From contig CAZVWJ010000020.1 in assembly GCA_964631325.1 (NCBI GenBank), positions 1 through 45,596 of the forward strand: 45,596 nt of DNA. The letters are read 5' to 3'. Within the stretch, counting starts at the first letter, position 1. The number at the start of each line of letters is the position of its first letter. This DNA comes from CAZVWJ01 sp964631325. GTDB taxonomy: Bacteria; T1Sed10-126. Below are positions 7,958-16,510 of this stretch, piece by piece. Under the pieces are notes generated by a model, which did no database searches, was not told where the DNA came from, and worked only from the letters and a program-made list of their open reading frames with translations. The position numbers were made by a program, and so were the translations under genes.

Positions 7958-9091
7958 ATGCGAAAATATGTTTTAATTACTCTTTCTGTTACATTACTTC
8001 TGGCAGCGGGTGGAGCGGGGGCGCGGGTAAAACTTTCGGCTCTACCCAGCCGGGAAAAAGTAGTAATAAACTTCAGCCGTGACGGACAAACTCTGGTCCG
8101 GGAAAACCGGACCCTGCCACTTGAGAGAGGCCGAAATAAAATTGACTTTTCCTGGGCGAACGTGCGTCTGGATCCGTATTCGGTTCGCTTGCTCATTCCC
8201 GGTAATGAACAGGGGGTTAATCTTCTCAGCGTCAGCTATCCTCCCGATGAACAGGCGCTTGTCTGGCACGTGGGGAGCAACCGTTCGCGCCAGCTTAAAA
8301 TATCAATCGTTTACCTTCTCGACGGGTTGAACCGGGATATTTCTTACCGGGGGTTTGTCAGTAAAAACGGTTCGCACCTGGAATTACGGGAAATAACTTC
8401 ACTGTTTAACACTTCCGGGGAGAATTTCTCAGGTACTCTTCTTTCCCTCGGCGGTGGTAACATTCACCGCCGGGACTGGAAAGATGGCGAGGCAAAACGT
8501 TTTTCCGTTTATCGAAAGAAAAAAATCCCTCTTAATAAACACTACATTTTTGATGCACGCAAGCAACCTCATCACCCAGAAAGAGCTGACCGGGCGCCGG
8601 GAATTCCTGTTTTTTATACCCTGGCCAACAGCCGGGATTACAGGCTGGGAGACAAAACATTAATGGCCGGTAAAGTCCGCCTCTACCGGCGGCGCAAAAA
8701 TGGCGGAGAAATCTTTACCGGTGAAGATAAATTATCTTCTTCTCCGCCAGGGGACAGCATCTCGCTCCGGCTCGGCTCCAACCGGGACATAAAAGTAACA
8801 CAGAACAAAGTGAGCCGGGAACGGAGAAATGTGATTAGAGACGACAGGGGCCGAATCGAGATGTATGATTCCGAAGAAACAGTGGAAGTATTAATTGAAA
8901 ACCGTAAAAACACCCCAATAAATCTTCATGTACTGGAAGAAATCAAAGGAGACTGGGAAATGATAGAAAATAATTTTCCTTTTCAAAAACTCTCCAACAA
9001 ACTCATTAAATTTAAAATTACGGTCCCGGCTGAAGAAGAAAAGAAACTGCAATTCCACTATCTTCGCCACCACGTCGGGAGGGAGTTATAA
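7958..9091 (+). CDS. Secreted DUF4139-type protein, first of a tandem pair
   Basis: The 377-residue protein has a signal peptide (MRKYVLITLSVTLLLAAGGAGA). It then shows the layout of DUF4139/MuiA-like proteins: an N-terminal strand-rich part (VVINFSRDGQTLVRENRTLPLERGRNKIDF, with SVRLLIP), an ISIVYLLDGLNRDISYRG segment, and a C-terminal beta part ending in a tensile-looking LHVLEE...KL region. It shares this order with the next gene, so the two are paralogues. Function is unknown. They are predicted to act outside the cytoplasmic membrane. GGGAGG at 7944-7949 is the ribosome binding site. TAATG couples it to the next gene. Confidence 0.7.
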   Translation: MRKYVLITLSVTLLLAAGGAGARVKLSALPSREKVVINFSRDGQTLVRENRTLPLERGRNKIDFSWANVRLDPYSVRLLIPGNEQGVNLLSVSYPPDEQALVWHVGSNRSRQLKISIVYLLDGLNRDISYRGFVSKNGSHLELREITSLFNTSGENFSGTLLSLGGGNIHRRDWKDGEAKRFSVYRKKKIPLNKHYIFDARKQPHHPERADRAPGIPVFYTLANSRDYRLGDKTLMAGKVRLYRRRKNGGEIFTGEDKLSSSPPGDSISLRLGSNRDIKVTQNKVSRERRNVIRDDRGRIEMYDSEETVEVLIENRKNTPINLHVLEEIKGDWEMIENNFPFQKLSNKLIKFKITVPAEEEKKLQFHYLRHHVGREL

Positions 9092-10401
9092 TGAAAAAAG
9101 TCCTCTCGTGGTTGCTTTTATTAATTCTGCTGGCCCAACCTGCTCTTGCTAAAATCGACCTGGTTTCTCTTCCGGGGAAAGAAAAAACAGAAGTTACTAT
9201 TTATCGTTCCACCGACCTCACACTGGTCCGTGAATTCCGTAATCTCACCCTGACTGAAGGAGTAAACCACCTTCAGTTTGACTGGAGCAACACCCGGATA
9301 GATCCCACTTCTGTCCGGCTAAATATAACCTCCGGGGAGGGAGCTTACCGGGTGCGGGAACTTTCCTATCCCCCCGGCACAACTAACACGTTGGTCTGGG
9401 AAGTGATAGCTGAAAATGCCGGTACCGCCCCCGTCGAAATCAGTTATTTTACTCTGGGACTGAACTGGAAAGCCAACTACAACGGATTACTCTCAAAGGA
9501 CGAAAGTAAGATGTCCCTGGACGGTTATGTCCATATTGAAAACAACAGCGGTGAGACGTTTCAAAATGCCAAAACTCGTCTCCTGATGGGTAAAATCCAC
9601 ATTCTCGACAAGCTGTCCAAGGTCATCCGGACCTGGCGCCGAAAAAAAAGCGATAAAAAACCGCGAAGACCGCAACCGGATTCACGAGCAAAAGTCCAAC
9701 AGTTATACTCCCGGGCCCGTCGAGTAATGGAAGCGGCGCCGAAAAAAAAGGAGATTACGACGGAAGCTGTTTCCGAATATTACATTCTTTCCATTGAAGG
9801 TCGAGAAACTTTGAAGAACAATTGGAAACGCCGGCTTCAATTTCTGGAGCAAAAAAACATCCCCCTGAACAGTCTGTATCGTTACTGGCCCGATCGTTAC
9901 GGGGAAAAAGTTGTCCGGCTGCTAAATTTTACAAACGACACAACCACCGGGCTGGGGACAAAACCCCTGCCGGCGGGGACTGTCCGCCTGGTTAAAAAAG
10001 ACAGGGGTTCATTTCTCACCGCCCTGGGAGAGAGTCACTTAAAATACTTGCCTCGTTCTGAAACTGCACACCTTAATCTGGGTAAGGCCCAACGTGTCCG
10101 GGTAAACTCCCGGCTGATGGAATTAAAAACAGAAAACTTCAGCCGGGACAATAAGGGGAATTTAGCCGGCTGGGAAGAACTGAAGACTTACCGGGCAAAA
10201 TGTGAGAATTTTCGGTCACTACCCATCACACTGGAAGTCTATCGGAAATTCCCCCATCAATACTGGCAAATCCAGGAAAGCTCCCACCCTTATACACAGC
10301 TTTCCTACCAACAAATAAAATATAAATTAAAAATGAAATCTCAAGCCAAAACCAGAATCAAATACAAAGTTAAATTTTCCCGGGGAAACCGCCGGGATTA
10401 A
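9091..10401 (+). CDS. Secreted DUF4139-type protein, second of a tandem pair
   Basis: The 436-residue paralogue of the preceding gene has a signal peptide (KKVLSWLLLLILLAQPALA). The domain order is the same: a TEVTIYRSTDLTLVREFRNL start, DPTSVRLNI, then VEISYFTLGLNWKANYNGLL, which is the most typical DUF4139 segment. A basic insertion (about residues 185-225, rich in Lys and Arg) is absent from its neighbour. The C-terminus is also basic, ending IKYKVKFSRGNRRD. The ATG overlaps the previous TAA (TAATG), so translation is coupled. The pair may form a heteromeric periplasmic or surface assembly, which is inference. No catalytic motif is visible. Confidence 0.7.
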   Translation: MKKVLSWLLLLILLAQPALAKIDLVSLPGKEKTEVTIYRSTDLTLVREFRNLTLTEGVNHLQFDWSNTRIDPTSVRLNITSGEGAYRVRELSYPPGTTNTLVWEVIAENAGTAPVEISYFTLGLNWKANYNGLLSKDESKMSLDGYVHIENNSGETFQNAKTRLLMGKIHILDKLSKVIRTWRRKKSDKKPRRPQPDSRAKVQQLYSRARRVMEAAPKKKEITTEAVSEYYILSIEGRETLKNNWKRRLQFLEQKNIPLNSLYRYWPDRYGEKVVRLLNFTNDTTTGLGTKPLPAGTVRLVKKDRGSFLTALGESHLKYLPRSETAHLNLGKAQRVRVNSRLMELKTENFSRDNKGNLAGWEELKTYRAKCENFRSLPITLEVYRKFPHQYWQIQESSHPYTQLSYQQIKYKLKMKSQAKTRIKYKVKFSRGNRRD

Positions 10402-10467
10402 AATTACTTTAATTTATGTTTATGTACCTATAATCAGCAACTTTACCTTTTCAGGAGGTGGATATAA

Positions 10468-10974
10468 TTGGATACAGAAACAAGAAATTACAACAAATCC
10501 GAGGAGGTCCGGACTAATCCGAGTCTCGGCAAAGATTTAGCCTATAAATCCGGCTATTTTTTTGAGTATCTCGATGAAAAAGCCGCAGAAATAGGGGAAG
10601 AAGAAATTCGGGAAGTTCTGGACCAATTCAAGAATAAGTTCAAACAAATCAAGCAGAGCAACGTGGGAGAGAAAATACTGGTTGCGCTGCGACGCATCCA
10701 GCTATTTTATAAAATGCTCACAGCATGGTGGACGGATAATTTTTCGCTTCCCTGGCGCACTGTTGCTTCACTGACGGTTGCTCTGCTTTACTTTATTAAT
10801 CCGGTGGATTTTATCCCTGACTTTTTTACCGGGATCGGTTTAACTGATGACGCCGCTCTTATTTCCCTTTGCTGGTTTTTACTTGAAGCTGACCTTAAAC
10901 GATACCTCCGGGCGGCTAATCTTGACCCGCAAAAATACAATTTGCCCGCGGACACAAAATCCACTGATAAATAG
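10468..10974 (+). CDS. DUF1232 (YkvA-like) small membrane protein
   Basis: This 168-residue protein has a charged N-terminal half and two hydrophobic helices around residues 98-150. These include the DUF1232 hallmark YFINPVDFIPDFFTGIGLTDDAALI. The molecular role of the family is not known. A TTG start at 10468 is chosen because a perfect AGGAGGTG ribosome binding site lies 7 bases upstream and no ATG is available nearby. It probably belongs to a small cell-envelope group with the flanking genes. Confidence 0.8.
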   Translation: MDTETRNYNKSEEVRTNPSLGKDLAYKSGYFFEYLDEKAAEIGEEEIREVLDQFKNKFKQIKQSNVGEKILVALRRIQLFYKMLTAWWTDNFSLPWRTVASLTVALLYFINPVDFIPDFFTGIGLTDDAALISLCWFLLEADLKRYLRAANLDPQKYNLPADTKSTDK

Positions 10975-10991
10975 CCGGGTCCCCATTTGAC

Positions 10992-11744
10992 ATGACCGGC
11001 GAGGCGGAACTTTCTCCACGTATTTTACGGGCCGGCGAGAAACATAAAAAGACTAAAAACAGTCCCTTTCTAACTACTTTTATCCGGCTGGAAATTATTC
11101 TGGGGGCAATAATTGTCTTTACCGGAGGATTTTCTCTGCGGGTCCAAAAAACCTACGATATAATTGTGATTGGTAGCTGTCTCCTGGTCCTGGGGCTCTT
11201 CAGAATGATTTATACAATTCCCCCGAGTTCAAAAAAAAGTTCTCTCCCTGAAGATCGTCTCCTCTTCCGGCTACGCACTTCACTATCTCCGGAATATTTT
11301 ATCGGGGTTAATTATCCTTTGCCCGGGGACAATACGATAGATGAACTCGTCGTTGGACCAAACGGGATATTTGTAATTAACAAGCTCTGGCTACGGGGGG
11401 AAGTGGAGGGGGAAAGAGAGGCCCAAACCTGGCAGCATCAACCATCAGAGGCCGAGCACGCCCACTCAATAGATAACCCATTTTTCAGGGGCCAGAAAAA
11501 ATGTCAGGAATTGAAAGAACTCCTCTCAACAGTTAATTTTTCAATTGATTCCCGGCCGGTAGAAAATTGTTTGGTTCTGATGTATCACAATATAGACGGT
11601 TCAGCCCTGGATCACGATCGAATTTTCCGACTGGGAGAAATGGTTGACTTCCTGGATAATTACAGTCCGCCGGATGACCTCGGTTTGAACTGGGAGCAAG
11701 TTAATGAGATTGAAACCGCACTAAAAAAGAAGGTACTTGTTTAG
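10992..11744 (+). CDS. Membrane-anchored NERD-domain protein
   Basis: This 250-residue protein has two N-terminal membrane helices (about residues 28-46 and 53-73). A NERD (nuclease-related) domain begins near residue 90 and includes IDELVVGPNGIFVINK, which corresponds to the vDhvvvgpnGvfvIevK core, with a WLRGEV continuation. NERD domains relate to restriction-endonuclease folds, but their activity is mostly unproven. Of the usual acidic residues, the D of IDEL and the K of INK are present. It lies 17 bases after the DUF1232 gene. The start has no clear ribosome binding site, so the start is less certain than the frame. Confidence 0.72.
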   Translation: MTGEAELSPRILRAGEKHKKTKNSPFLTTFIRLEIILGAIIVFTGGFSLRVQKTYDIIVIGSCLLVLGLFRMIYTIPPSSKKSSLPEDRLLFRLRTSLSPEYFIGVNYPLPGDNTIDELVVGPNGIFVINKLWLRGEVEGEREAQTWQHQPSEAEHAHSIDNPFFRGQKKCQELKELLSTVNFSIDSRPVENCLVLMYHNIDGSALDHDRIFRLGEMVDFLDNYSPPDDLGLNWEQVNEIETALKKKVLV

Positions 11745-11756
11745 CGTCCCCCCGTA

Positions 11757-11893
11757 ACAGCGAATCATACTCCCTGTGAGTCTCATTCTCACAGTCCTCC
11801 AGACTGTTCCGAGGTTTACATTTTCAAAAACAGCTCATCCTGAGCCTTAAAAATGTAAAAAACCGCCAAACAGGGAGCACGATCCGCTGGTTG
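11757..11893 (+). repeat. Structured inverted-repeat element in the gap before the surA-like gene
   Basis: The ends are an imperfect 22-base inverted repeat: AACAGCGAATCATACTCCCTGT (given as 11757-11778 to the reader as AACAGCGAATC + ATACTCCCTGT) and 11871-11893. Inside are a CTGTGAG/CTCACAG hairpin and an inverted TTTACATTTT (near 11814-11824) / AAAATGTAAA pair. No clear target duplication. The rest of the gap to 12079 holds only a weak CAGCA/TGCTG-TTTTT fold near 12003-12038. Confidence 0.45.
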
Positions 11894-12079
11894 ATGAAGG
11901 ATTTAAGCAATCCGCTAAACATCTAAAAAAGAAGATGAAATAATTTTCTTCAAGATGAAGATAAACTTAATCACTGAGAAAAGTTGTGGACGTTTTGGCC
12001 GACAGCACCGATAAACAAATAAGAGGATTGCTGTTTTTGAATTAATACAATTTATTCTTCACTGTGGAGTTTGATTGGG

Positions 12080-13045
12080 ATGACTAAAAAAGTTAGTTTC
12101 TTTGTGTTTGGCTTCGGTCTGTTCTTACTATTCACTGGCTTATTAACCGCTGCACCCAAAAGTCCGTGGCAAGAAATTACCCCCGTTTCTCCTGAACCGG
12201 AACAAGCCAACTCCAGGAAAACAGTCAACAGAATTCTCGCCCTTGTCACCGATGAAGTAATTACCCTGGGGGATTACAAAAAGCAATATGGATCAACAGA
12301 AGTAGAACAGGAAAAGCTACAGTTACTAATTGAAAAAAAGTTAATCAGGGCCGCTGCCGAGGAATTAAAAATAAACATCAATAATAAAGACCTGCAAAAA
12401 ATGGCTGAGCAACGAATTTCCCGTTTGAAACAGGCTAAAGGACCGAGCAGTTACTACCGCTACCTGCAAGAACAAAATCTAAGCGAAAGCGAGTTTAAAG
12501 AAGAACTAAAAAAACAAGCAAAAAATGACCGATTGATAAATTCTTTGCTCAACTTCGCTTTTCCGGGATTTGCACCCGGTGATACCACCCCGGGAGTCGA
12601 AGCGCCCGGACAAATTCGAGGCCGACTGATGTTATTTTCGGATTCAGAAACAGCTCACCGGGCCCTGCGGCAATTGAACCGGGGGGCTGCCTGGTCAACC
12701 CTTTATGACAGCTATTCTCTTAACTTCTCTTTTATGGGGCCCAGAGGTAACCTTGGCTGGTTTAGCTGGGGAAAATTTGCAAGTTCAATTGAATATAACC
12801 TTTTTAAACTGCCCCTGTATGGAGTTAGCGAACCGTTTAAATTCAGAAAATTCTACGCCATTGTCCATAAAACCGGGTCCCGCGTCCAGGTACCCGGAGG
12901 TGAAGTAAGTCAACGTGCCAAACGTACCTGGGCTCAGTATCGATTTCGCCACTACAGGGAAAAACTTATGTCCCTGTTGCGAGAGCGTTACACAGTCATT
13001 ATACCTCCTTCTGTCAATCAAAGATTAGCTGATAATGGGGACTGA
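12080..13045 (+). CDS. SurA/PrsA-like peptidyl-prolyl isomerase and chaperone
   Basis: The 321-residue protein has a signal peptide (hydrophobic run to about residue 25, LTAAP). A SurA-type N-terminal chaperone region follows (RILALVTDEVITLGDYKKQY...LLIEKKLIRAAAEELKI, about 50-105). A single parvulin-like segment near 200-260 contains the RGNLGWFSWGKFASSIEYNLFKL and YAIVHKTGSRV elements. It would help fold exported or outer-membrane proteins. ATG 12080 is preferred, with GGAG ten bases upstream. A TTG at 12071 is too close to that site. It overlaps pdxA by 11 bases. The surA-pdxA-rsmA order matches that in enterobacteria, which supports a SurA role and a diderm cell. Confidence 0.75.
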   Translation: MTKKVSFFVFGFGLFLLFTGLLTAAPKSPWQEITPVSPEPEQANSRKTVNRILALVTDEVITLGDYKKQYGSTEVEQEKLQLLIEKKLIRAAAEELKININNKDLQKMAEQRISRLKQAKGPSSYYRYLQEQNLSESEFKEELKKQAKNDRLINSLLNFAFPGFAPGDTTPGVEAPGQIRGRLMLFSDSETAHRALRQLNRGAAWSTLYDSYSLNFSFMGPRGNLGWFSWGKFASSIEYNLFKLPLYGVSEPFKFRKFYAIVHKTGSRVQVPGGEVSQRAKRTWAQYRFRHYREKLMSLLRERYTVIIPPSVNQRLADNGD

Positions 13046-14009
13046 TAGTTCCTCACACACCTGGTTGATTACCACCGGTGACCCGGCCGGCAGCAGTCCT
13101 GAACTACTCCCCGGGATACTCGCCGAACAGCAACCGGATGAACAGTTTATTTTTGTCGGCCCACCTGCTGTTAAAGAACGCCTGAACCTTTCTATTTCAA
13201 CCGAAAAAGAGCCCCCCACGGGCAGAAAAAATATCTGGTACCCGACCACTAAGTATCCCGCAAACCAAGTATTATCCGGAAGTCCCAACCAACAGAGCGG
13301 ACACAGCGCTTTCGAAGCCCTCAAAACTGGACTGGAACTGACTGAAAAATATGAAATCGATGGTCTGCTCACCCTGCCTCTTTCCAAAGCTGCTGTCCGC
13401 AGGCAGGCGCAACCAGAGTTTACCGGTCACACGGAATACCTGGAGTCCTTCTGGAATAAAAACGCAGTTATGTCCTTCTTTGGAACTCAATTTGACGTCG
13501 CACTCTTGACGCGACATCTCCCGCTAAAAGAAGTCAGCGATCACCTGACTCCGCAACAAATCATCAGCCAGGTTCACTCCCTTGCAAAATTCTATCGTAA
13601 CCATGGGAAATCAGATCCTACTTTTGGACTACTTGGTTTGAATCCCCACGCCGGTGAATCGGGGATGATTGGAACCGAAGAAAAAGAACTGCTGAAACCG
13701 GCTATCAACCAACTTCACGCGGACGGAATTAAGATCAACGGGCCCTTCCCGGCCGACAGTTTTCTCCCGGTGAAAGCTGACTCCGTCGACATGGTGATTA
13801 GCTGTTATCATGACCAAGGATTAACCCCTTTTAAATTACTCCACTTTTATACCGGTGTCCACGCTTCCCTGGGCTTACCACTGCTGCGGGTTAGCCCCGA
13901 TCATGGAATCGCGGCTGATTTAGCCGGGCAAAATAAAATTGATCCGCGCAGTACAGTTAATTGCCTGAACTGGTTAAGAAAATGGGGCCAAAAGGAAACA
14001 GTAAATTGA
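13035..14009 (+). CDS. pdxA: 4-hydroxythreonine-4-phosphate dehydrogenase
   Basis: The 324-residue protein matches PdxA, the NAD-dependent dehydrogenase that makes 3-amino-2-oxopropyl phosphate for pyridoxal phosphate synthesis. The metal-binding histidines appear in FTGHTEYL (about residue 136), LNPHAGESG (about 202) and CYHDQGLTPFK (about 257). The substrate loop LGLPLLRVSPDHGIAADLAG closes the active site. The N-terminal TTGDPAGSSPEL differs from the usual TMGDPAGIGPE, a mild divergence. It overlaps both neighbours, surA-like and rsmA, so the three should be translated together. Confidence 0.9.
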   Translation: MGTDSSSHTWLITTGDPAGSSPELLPGILAEQQPDEQFIFVGPPAVKERLNLSISTEKEPPTGRKNIWYPTTKYPANQVLSGSPNQQSGHSAFEALKTGLELTEKYEIDGLLTLPLSKAAVRRQAQPEFTGHTEYLESFWNKNAVMSFFGTQFDVALLTRHLPLKEVSDHLTPQQIISQVHSLAKFYRNHGKSDPTFGLLGLNPHAGESGMIGTEEKELLKPAINQLHADGIKINGPFPADSFLPVKADSVDMVISCYHDQGLTPFKLLHFYTGVHASLGLPLLRVSPDHGIAADLAGQNKIDPRSTVNCLNWLRKWGQKETVN

Positions 14010-14767
14010 CTCCCCGCCTGAGCCAGGTATTACTGGTTGATGAGAGCTGGGTCGACCGGTGCCTGGCGGAAGTAAAACCGGCAAAATTTGGTGTTGAATG
14101 GGCCTGTGGACGCGGGGCTTTAACAGAAACCCTACTTAAAAAATTGGACCAGGTTATCGGGTATGAACTGGATCCCAAGTTTTGCCGTGAACTCCGACAA
14201 ACTTTTCCGGGGGAGGATTTTAAACTTGTCCGCACTGATATTCTTGCCTATCCCCTGCCTGATCGGCGGCCGGCCTATCCGCTGATTGGTAATCTTCCCT
14301 ACCATTTAACCGGTCCCCTGCTAATGAAAATCCTTCGTAATTCTAAAAAAATCTCCGATTTTCACGGGCTTGTCCAGTGGGAAGTAGCCAAACGACTTAC
14401 CGCCCGACCGGGGAACTCGGATTTCTCCAGTCTTTCTCTACTTTTCCAACTCCACGGACAAGTAAACCAACCGTATCGAATTCCGGCGGCGGCTTTCAAA
14501 CCAAAACCGGAAGTTGATTCCGCCTGGATAAATTTTTCTCCGAAAAATCATTTTGATGATTTTGAACAGCTTCGGAGGCTGGCTCGTATTTGTTTTCAAT
14601 TTCCCCGGAAAACTCTTCTTAATAACCTCGCCCGGGATAAGAAAGAAAAAGCCGAATGGAAACAATTTTTTGAACAGAACGACTGGAACCCTCAACTTCG
14701 TCCCCATCGACTGGATCAGGAAAAATTCCTGGAGGTGTTTAAACGATGGAAAAAAGAAAACTCGTAG
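14006..14767 (+). CDS. rsmA: 16S rRNA dimethyladenosine transferase (KsgA family), with altered SAM motif
   Basis: This is a KsgA/RsmA-family methyltransferase, which dimethylates two adjacent adenines in the 3' hairpin of 16S rRNA during 30S maturation. The signature NLPYHLTGPLLMKIL (motif IV) is intact, as are FKPKPEVDSAW and the C-terminal FQFPRKTLLNNL. Motif I reads EWACGRGALTETLL, where the family normally has EIGPGxGxLT, so the SAM-binding loop is unusual. I favour the TTG at 14006, which overlaps the pdxA stop (TTGA) and has AAAGGAA eight bases upstream. That gives 253 residues. ATG 13982 (261 residues) is the alternative. It overlaps glycerate kinase. Confidence 0.82.
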   Translation: MTPRLSQVLLVDESWVDRCLAEVKPAKFGVEWACGRGALTETLLKKLDQVIGYELDPKFCRELRQTFPGEDFKLVRTDILAYPLPDRRPAYPLIGNLPYHLTGPLLMKILRNSKKISDFHGLVQWEVAKRLTARPGNSDFSSLSLLFQLHGQVNQPYRIPAAAFKPKPEVDSAWINFSPKNHFDDFEQLRRLARICFQFPRKTLLNNLARDKKEKAEWKQFFEQNDWNPQLRPHRLDQEKFLEVFKRWKKENS

Positions 14768-15900
14768 TTGCCTCGGACAAATACAAAGGTTGCTTATCTT
14801 CACCCGAGGTTTGCTCGGCCCTGGCCGGGGGCTTCCAGCAGGTCGCCGGCAACAACTGGAAGGTTATCACCGCCCCGCAAGCCGACGGGGGTGAAGGAAC
14901 GGTAGATGCCCTGGTTACTTCGTTGGACGGGCAATACAGGACAACCAAAGTGGAAGGGCCACGCGGGGACAAAGTAGAAGCGACCTGGGGATTAGTTAAC
15001 CAGCCGAATCAGCCTTTAACCGCAATTATTGAAATGGCAGCCGCGTCCGGACTGGCTCTGCTGGAACCGGATCAACAAAATCCTCTGCACACCTCCACTT
15101 ACGGAACCGGACAGATCATCCGGGAAGCAGCCCGGGAGGGAGCCAAGCAAATTCTCCTGGGAATAGGTGGTTCAGCCACCGTCGACGGCGGGCTCGGCGT
15201 CGCCCTGGCTCTTGGCTTTAAAGTCCTGGACAATACCGGTAAGCCGGTAGGCAAAGCGGGCAAAAATTTACAATCAGTTTCAGAAATAGACGATCATAGT
15301 GTACAGGAGGAAGTGAAACAGCTCGACTTAAAAATTGCCTGTGACGTGGACAATCCCCTACTCGGGGAAGAAGGAGCAGCCCAAGTTTACGGGCCACAAA
15401 AAGGAGCCCCCGCCCAAATGGTCCCCCGGCTTGAAAAAGGACTGAAAAACTGGGCAGGAGTGGTTGAACACTACGCCGGTCGAAAGCTCCGGGAAGCTCC
15501 CGGTACAGGAGCAGCCGGCGGACTTGGATTCGGGCTTATGGGACTGCTGGATGCTAAATTAACAGGTGGCGCTGAACTGGTTGCCGATCTAACAGGATTA
15601 AACTCTGCTCTCAACAATGCCGATGTCTTAATTACCGGAGAGGGGACCATGGATGCTCAAACCGCTTACGGCAAAACTCCCCAGGTGGTTGCCGAACGGG
15701 GTCGCAAACAGGACGTGAAATTAATCATAGGGATTGCCGGTGCACAGGACGAGGGATACCGGGAACTATATCCCACATTTGATCTTTTGCTCGGGCTCCC
15801 CCGAAAACCTATAACTCTTGAAGAAAGCCTGAATCAAACCCGCGAAGCCCTGCAAAACTGGGGGGCGGACCTTGGCCGCCTGGTGGAAAAGTTATATTAA
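14746..15900 (+). CDS. glxK: Glycerate kinase (GarK/GlxK family)
   Basis: The 384-residue protein matches the bacterial glycerate 2-kinase family, which phosphorylates D-glycerate with ATP. Family landmarks are ASDKYKGCLSSPEV at the start, PQADGGEGTVDAL (about 45-57), GTGQIIREA, the glycine-rich GIGGSATVDGGLGVALALGF (about 140-159), GAAGGLGFGLMGLL (about 258) and ITGEGTMDAQTAYGKTP (about 296-312). GGAGGTG lies 8 bases before the ATG, inside the end of rsmA. The link with the pyridoxal/rRNA genes looks like operon packing and not a pathway. Confidence 0.9.
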   Translation: MEKRKLVVASDKYKGCLSSPEVCSALAGGFQQVAGNNWKVITAPQADGGEGTVDALVTSLDGQYRTTKVEGPRGDKVEATWGLVNQPNQPLTAIIEMAAASGLALLEPDQQNPLHTSTYGTGQIIREAAREGAKQILLGIGGSATVDGGLGVALALGFKVLDNTGKPVGKAGKNLQSVSEIDDHSVQEEVKQLDLKIACDVDNPLLGEEGAAQVYGPQKGAPAQMVPRLEKGLKNWAGVVEHYAGRKLREAPGTGAAGGLGFGLMGLLDAKLTGGAELVADLTGLNSALNNADVLITGEGTMDAQTAYGKTPQVVAERGRKQDVKLIIGIAGAQDEGYRELYPTFDLLLGLPRKPITLEESLNQTREALQNWGADLGRLVEKLY

Positions 15901-15950
15901 TCCAAATCCTGTAAGTTTTGTGGAATTTTCCAATTCGGAGGATAATACAG

Positions 15951-16373
15951 ATGCCCCTGATAGACCGCAGCTCAAATCGTAATCTACTCCTGGTAATTAT
16001 TGCTATCACTGTCGCCGGCGGCATTGCTTTTTTTGCCCGAAAAAGTGGCGGTCAGTTAAAAAAATTACGAGAACAGAAAAAACAACTCCGGCAGAAGAAA
16101 AAAGAGCTGGCCAAAACCAATCAAAAATTAACAGTGCGCCGGAAACGGCTCCACCAGGATCCGTATTTAATTAAAAAATTGGCCCAGGAAAAACTGGGCC
16201 TGGTCCGCCCCGGGGAAAAAAGAGTCTGGTTTTTGAATCCCGATCCCACAAAAAATTCCTCCAACAAGTCTGACACTCCTTACCCCCTCAGAAGGTATAA
16301 TTTACCCGATACACCGGTGATGCCCAAAGACGTAGTCGACATGCCGGACACCCTTCTCCTACTTCAGGATTAA
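15951..16373 (+). CDS. Septum formation initiator family protein (DivIC/FtsB-like)
   Basis: The 140-residue protein has one membrane helix (about residues 12-30), then a Lys/Arg-rich coiled coil (about 34-75), then DPYLIKKLAQEKLGLVRPGEKRV. The last segment is the diagnostic motif of DivIC/FtsB proteins, which link FtsL and FtsQ/DivIB in the divisome. The C-terminal extension of about 45 residues is proline-rich and not recognised. The ATG at 15951 is chosen for its GGAGG at 15937-15941. The upstream in-frame starts have no such site. Confidence 0.82.
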   Translation: MPLIDRSSNRNLLLVIIAITVAGGIAFFARKSGGQLKKLREQKKQLRQKKKELAKTNQKLTVRRKRLHQDPYLIKKLAQEKLGLVRPGEKRVWFLNPDPTKNSSNKSDTPYPLRRYNLPDTPVMPKDVVDMPDTLLLLQD

Positions 16374-16510
16374 TTTTCCGCCGTTTATAGTTTACACTAA
16401 TAGTGAGGCAGAAAAGTTACGTTCTATCTGCCCCGCCAGGGACAACCGCTGTTATCACCTCAAGCATATTGCTCGCAACCCTTGTCACTAAGACGGGAGG
16501 TATGATCAAA

